A stretch of 39,056 nt of DNA, taken from Gammaproteobacteria bacterium (GTDB taxonomy: Bacteria > Pseudomonadota > Gammaproteobacteria > SZUA-140). The notes under the pieces were generated by a model. That model was not told where the DNA came from. It did not search any database and worked only from the letters and a program-made list of their open reading frames with translations. The position numbers were made by a program, and so were the translations under genes. Where the stretch lies: NCBI GenBank assembly GCA_016716465.1, contig JADJWH010000002.1, forward strand, positions 1 to 39,056, given 5' to 3'. Below are positions 36,098 through 39,056 of this stretch, piece by piece. The number at the start of each line of letters is the position of its first letter. Within the stretch, counting starts at the first letter, position 1.

Positions 36098-37896
36098 TCA
36101 TGAGGGGGGCGGCCGGTAAGCGATAACGCAATCGTTTGCGCGTGGCGTGCGGTCGCCTTCCAGCGGAAAAAACTCGATCTCACCCTCCCCCTTATCCGAC
36201 ACGCGCGCAATCGGAATCGAGCCGGACGGAAGCCAGTCGGCGATGTCCCGCCCAGCATCGTCATCCCCCAGTCGCGTCCAGAAAAATCTCCAGCCCGCAT
36301 AGTGGCACTTCATCAATGCCTCGTAGTGAAATTTTCTGTCGAACGCAATCCTGCCGCGCATCGAGCGGACCATTGTCACGAGCTCCTCGGCGTCGTCCTT
36401 CTGCGCGGGCAGCTGATACACCCGACTGCGACCGAACTCCGGCGCGAAATGAGTGCAGACCAGGGCATTATAGGAATCGTTCGCGGTGGCGGATAACAGA
36501 TGTCCCAGTTCGTGAAGCTCGAGCGTGTCGTCGGAACGCTCCGAGAGGATGTAGTCATGATGTATCCTCAGACCCTTTCTCCGCGCCATGTGCAGGTGAT
36601 TCCAGCTGCTGTCACTGACTACGGTCGGAATATTCAGCTCATGGAACGCCTGCGCCAGATCGACCGACCAGGGGACGCGCCGACGATCAACAGTCCGTTG
36701 GACCGCTCTGATGCCAGATCGAGGCGCCTAGCCAGCCAGCCGATGCTCAACCCGTGGAACAGGACGGTGGCCATGATCAGCGCGAACACCAGCGGAAGCA
36801 ATTGATCCGCTCCGGCATACGACGCCTCGACCAGACGCGGGCCGATGATTCCCGCCACCACCGCCGCGACGATGCCGCGCGGGGCGATCCAGCCGGCCAG
36901 CACGCGCTCGCGCCAGTCAATGCCCGTCCCCAGCGTGGATACATAGACCGCGATGGGCCTCACGACGAAAACAATCATCGCGATCAGGGCAGCGCTGCTC
37001 CAGTCGAGCCGCATCAGGACGTCGATGCTGATGTCTGCGCTGAGCAGGATAAACACGCCCGACACCAGCATCAGTGTCAGATAATTGCTGAATCTCTGCA
37101 GTTCCTCGATATTCCTCAGATGGACGTTTGCCAGCACGAAACCGGTAATGGTGACGGCCAGGAGCCCGGCCTCTTCCTGCACGGCATTCAACAGGACATA
37201 AAGAATCAGTATCGCCGCCAGTAATACCGGGGCCTTCAGATATTCCGGGACCCGCCCCCGGTGAAACGCCCGCTTCAGCAGGTGCGCGCACGCGAATCCC
37301 GCGGCCAGCGCCGTGGCCAGCGCCACGCCCAGATTGAGGAAAATATCCCCGACCGCGGTCACATGCTGTGATTGCGAGAAATATTCAAAGACGAGGACCG
37401 TGAGCAGCGCGCCCAGGGGATCGTTGATGATCCCCTCCCATTTCAGCAATGCGGCGGAGCGCCGTCGCAGTCTCGCCTGCTTGAGCATGGGCAGGACCAC
37501 GGTGGGGCCGGTGACGACGCTGATCGTTCCAAACAGCAAGGCGACTGGCCAGGACAGGCCGCCGACATATCGGGCGGCCATGCTGCCCAGAATCCCCGAA
37601 AGCAGCAGGCCCAGCGTTACCAGCCGGATGACATCAATGCCGGCCTCCTTGTACTCGTGCCAGCGTAGATTCAGCCCTCCCTCGAAGAGGATGATGGCGA
37701 CGGAGAGGGCGACGAAGGGATAGACCAGTCCATCAAAATCCCGCGTGGGATTGATGAACCCGGTCACCGGCCCGATCACCAGGCCTGCGAGCATCAGCAG
37801 CACGATGGACGGGATCCGGACCCGCCAGGCCAGCCATTGCGCGCCGATGCCGAGCGCGCCGATCGCGACCATCGCCGTTACCAGTTCCCTATCCAT
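36098..37896 (-). pseudogene. CPA1-type cation/proton antiporter with C-terminal RCK (TrkA-N) domain, split by a one-base frameshift
   Basis: Residues 1-395 form an antiporter with about 12 membrane segments and the exchanger motifs VVTGPTVVLPML and IINDPLGALLTVL. The frame then enters a Rossmann-type domain (NGLLIVGAS) and stops at 36634. In the next frame the domain continues (WSVDLAQAFHELNIPTVVSD) to 36098, with LVCTHFAPEFGRSRVYQLPA. Adding one base to the C4 run (GGGG on the plus strand at 36671-36674) restores a 599-residue protein. It would exchange Na+ or K+ for protons under nucleotide control. The break may be real or a homopolymer sequence error. A CBS-domain gene lies 87 bases upstream. 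Confidence 0.85.
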
Positions 37897-37983
37897 TTCG
37901 GCCCCCCGAAATCCCGGGACGACCGCCCCGTGTCTGTGTGTTCGCGCAGGCGGACCCTGGCTCCGACCGGATGGGGGAGCGGA

Positions 37984-38445
37984 TCAGTGGGATGTGTATA
38001 CCTTCCCCATCGTCGATATCAGGCCCGGCAGCAGGCTCTCCGCTTCGTCGAAACCGCCGTGCGACTCCTGCGCGGCTTCCACGACGATATCCCCCAGGGA
38101 AAGCATCCCGCAGATCCGCCCCGCCTCATCGACGACGACCAGGCGGCGAATCCGGTTGGCCGCCAGCAGATCGAGCACCTCGCTGATCGTCTGCTCCGAG
38201 GTGCAGGTCACGACGCCCTTGCCGTCGATGATGGTGCCGACCTGTACCTCCCGCGGAGACTTGTGGTTGAAGGCCAGGGCCATGCTGATGTCCCTGTCGG
38301 TGATGATCCCGATCGGCCGTCCCGCATCATCCGCCACCGGCAGAGAGCCGCAGCCCGAGTCCCACATCGCGAGCGCGACGGATTCGAGGTCCGTGTCCTT
38401 CGAACACGCCGTCACATCGCTCACCATGATTTCGCGCACTTTCAT
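37984..38445 (-). CDS. CBS-domain pair protein
   Basis: A 153-residue protein with two tandem CBS domains: the first (about 1-60) contains VREIMVSDVTACSKD and PIGIITDRDISMALAF, the second (about 70-130) GVVTCTSEQTISEVLDLLAA and ICGMLSLGDIVVEAA. CBS pairs bind adenosine nucleotides and regulate partner proteins. The ATG at 38445 has a perfect AGGAGG. The frame upstream is open but not family-like. It lies 87 bases before the antiporter gene on the same strand and could be its nucleotide-sensing partner; that is inference from position. Confidence 0.88.
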   Translation of the reverse strand: MKVREIMVSDVTACSKDTDLESVALAMWDSGCGSLPVADDAGRPIGIITDRDISMALAFNHKSPREVQVGTIIDGKGVVTCTSEQTISEVLDLLAANRIRRLVVVDEAGRICGMLSLGDIVVEAAQESHGGFDEAESLLPGLISTMGKVYTSH

Positions 38446-38739
38446 AATTCCTCCTGTCGTGTTTGTCACCTTACCGCGCCGCCCACAGGACCCGGCCAGA
38501 CAGGCACAGCATAGGCAACCGGAAAAACTCCGCATTGATATCTGTCATTCGACGCGGGTATTTGCACCTTGGAGCGGGCCGACGCGACCGCGATGAGGTG
38601 AACACGGCCCGGGTCGCTTCTCAGTCTTCGTACTCCATATATTCGCGCCCATTGACGAAGCTCAATGCGACGATGCGGAAGCGACACTATTCTGTCTCGC
38701 GTACTGAGTTCAACCCGGACATTCAGGGAGGTCGACGCC

Positions 38740-39056
38740 ATGAACGAGAACGAGAGAAGGAGACCGTATATCGTACAGATCCTTGGATGGAAGGACCGGC
38801 TGGCGCGGATTGTCCTCGGAACCGTCATGGTCGCGGCCCCGCTGACCGTGATCGCGATGAACATGCCGGTCTGGCTGAATGATCTGAGCGGGGGACCATC
38901 GCCGGTGTCATTCTGGTACTACGTCATCATGCTGGCCTCCCTGTATCCGTTCTGGACCGCGGCCGTGGGCTGGGACCCGGTCTATGCCATGCTCGGCCTG
39001 CGAACCTGCAATGACCGGGACACCCGCAACCCCTGTGGTACCCTGCCCTACCAGAT
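38740..39056 (+). CDS. Small DUF2892-like membrane protein, 3' end outside window
   Basis: The frame is open from the ATG at 38740 (GGGAGG nine bases upstream) to the window edge, about 105 codons. Two hydrophobic segments are seen: about 22-42 (ARIVLGTVMVAAPLTVIAMN) and about 58-75 (WYYVIMLASLYPFWTAAVGW). The string DPVYAMLGLRTCNDRD resembles the C-L-LG-TC end of DUF2892/YgaP-type inner-membrane proteins. Function unknown. Divergent from the CBS-domain gene; the 294 bases between them hold no recognisable gene. Confidence 0.6.
   Translation, partial: MNENERRRPYIVQILGWKDRLARIVLGTVMVAAPLTVIAMNMPVWLNDLSGGPSPVSFWYYVIMLASLYPFWTAAVGWDPVYAMLGLRTCNDRDTRNPCGTLPYQ

Overview
The window is high-GC DNA from a free-living gammaproteobacterium. 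This is suggested by the arrangement uvrA / yajR-ssb, nadE-glnB beside bamD, rluD divergent from a bamD-type gene, and E. coli-like PhoB/PhoR/PhoU/PPK proteins. A relative of the sulfur-oxidising Chromatiales is a reasonable guess, but nothing here fixes genus or species. I saw no rRNA, tRNA, CRISPR array, prophage or complete insertion sequence.

Layout. 1-690: a partial exported protein and an ABM-fold monooxygenase. 690-4529: ppk1 (minus strand) divergent from a heavily frameshifted porin gene. 4596-5934: an NfeD / SPFH (stomatin-like) membrane pair. 6231-10441: an RND efflux adaptor and pump. 10444-11160: sixA between two copies of a palindromic repeat. 11204-13530: a ParA-type ATPase and a CYTH-like/CHAD protein. 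13783-14951: a G-tract and a decayed pyruvate-kinase-like gene. 15043-19410: an MgtC/DUF4010 membrane protein, then phoU, phoR and phoB. 19485-24629: rluD, a BamD-like/SPOR fusion, bamD, glnB and nadE. 24709-31055: ssb, yajR, uvrA and a BepA-type metalloprotease, followed by another palindromic repeat. 31218-36001: a degenerate hybrid histidine kinase, a PilZ protein and a Crp/Fnr regulator. 36098-39056: a frameshifted antiporter with RCK domain, a CBS-domain protein and a partial small membrane protein.

The unifying theme is phosphate and polyphosphate. Four promoters (ppk1, porin, phoU, phoB) carry recognisable PhoB boxes followed, 10 or 11 bases later, by a -10 hexamer. PhoB/PhoR would sense phosphate limitation with PhoU as regulator, and PPK1 makes polyphosphate. 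A CHAD protein, of a fold known to bind polyphosphate, is co-transcribed with a ParA-type ATPase, a family that positions cellular cargo. I propose that this pair positions polyphosphate granules; this is inference.

Other notable items are a BamD paralogue fused to a SPOR domain just upstream of true bamD, a hybrid kinase whose phospho-acceptor histidine is glutamine, and several broken genes. Some of the breaks lie at homopolymers and could be sequence errors rather than real mutations.
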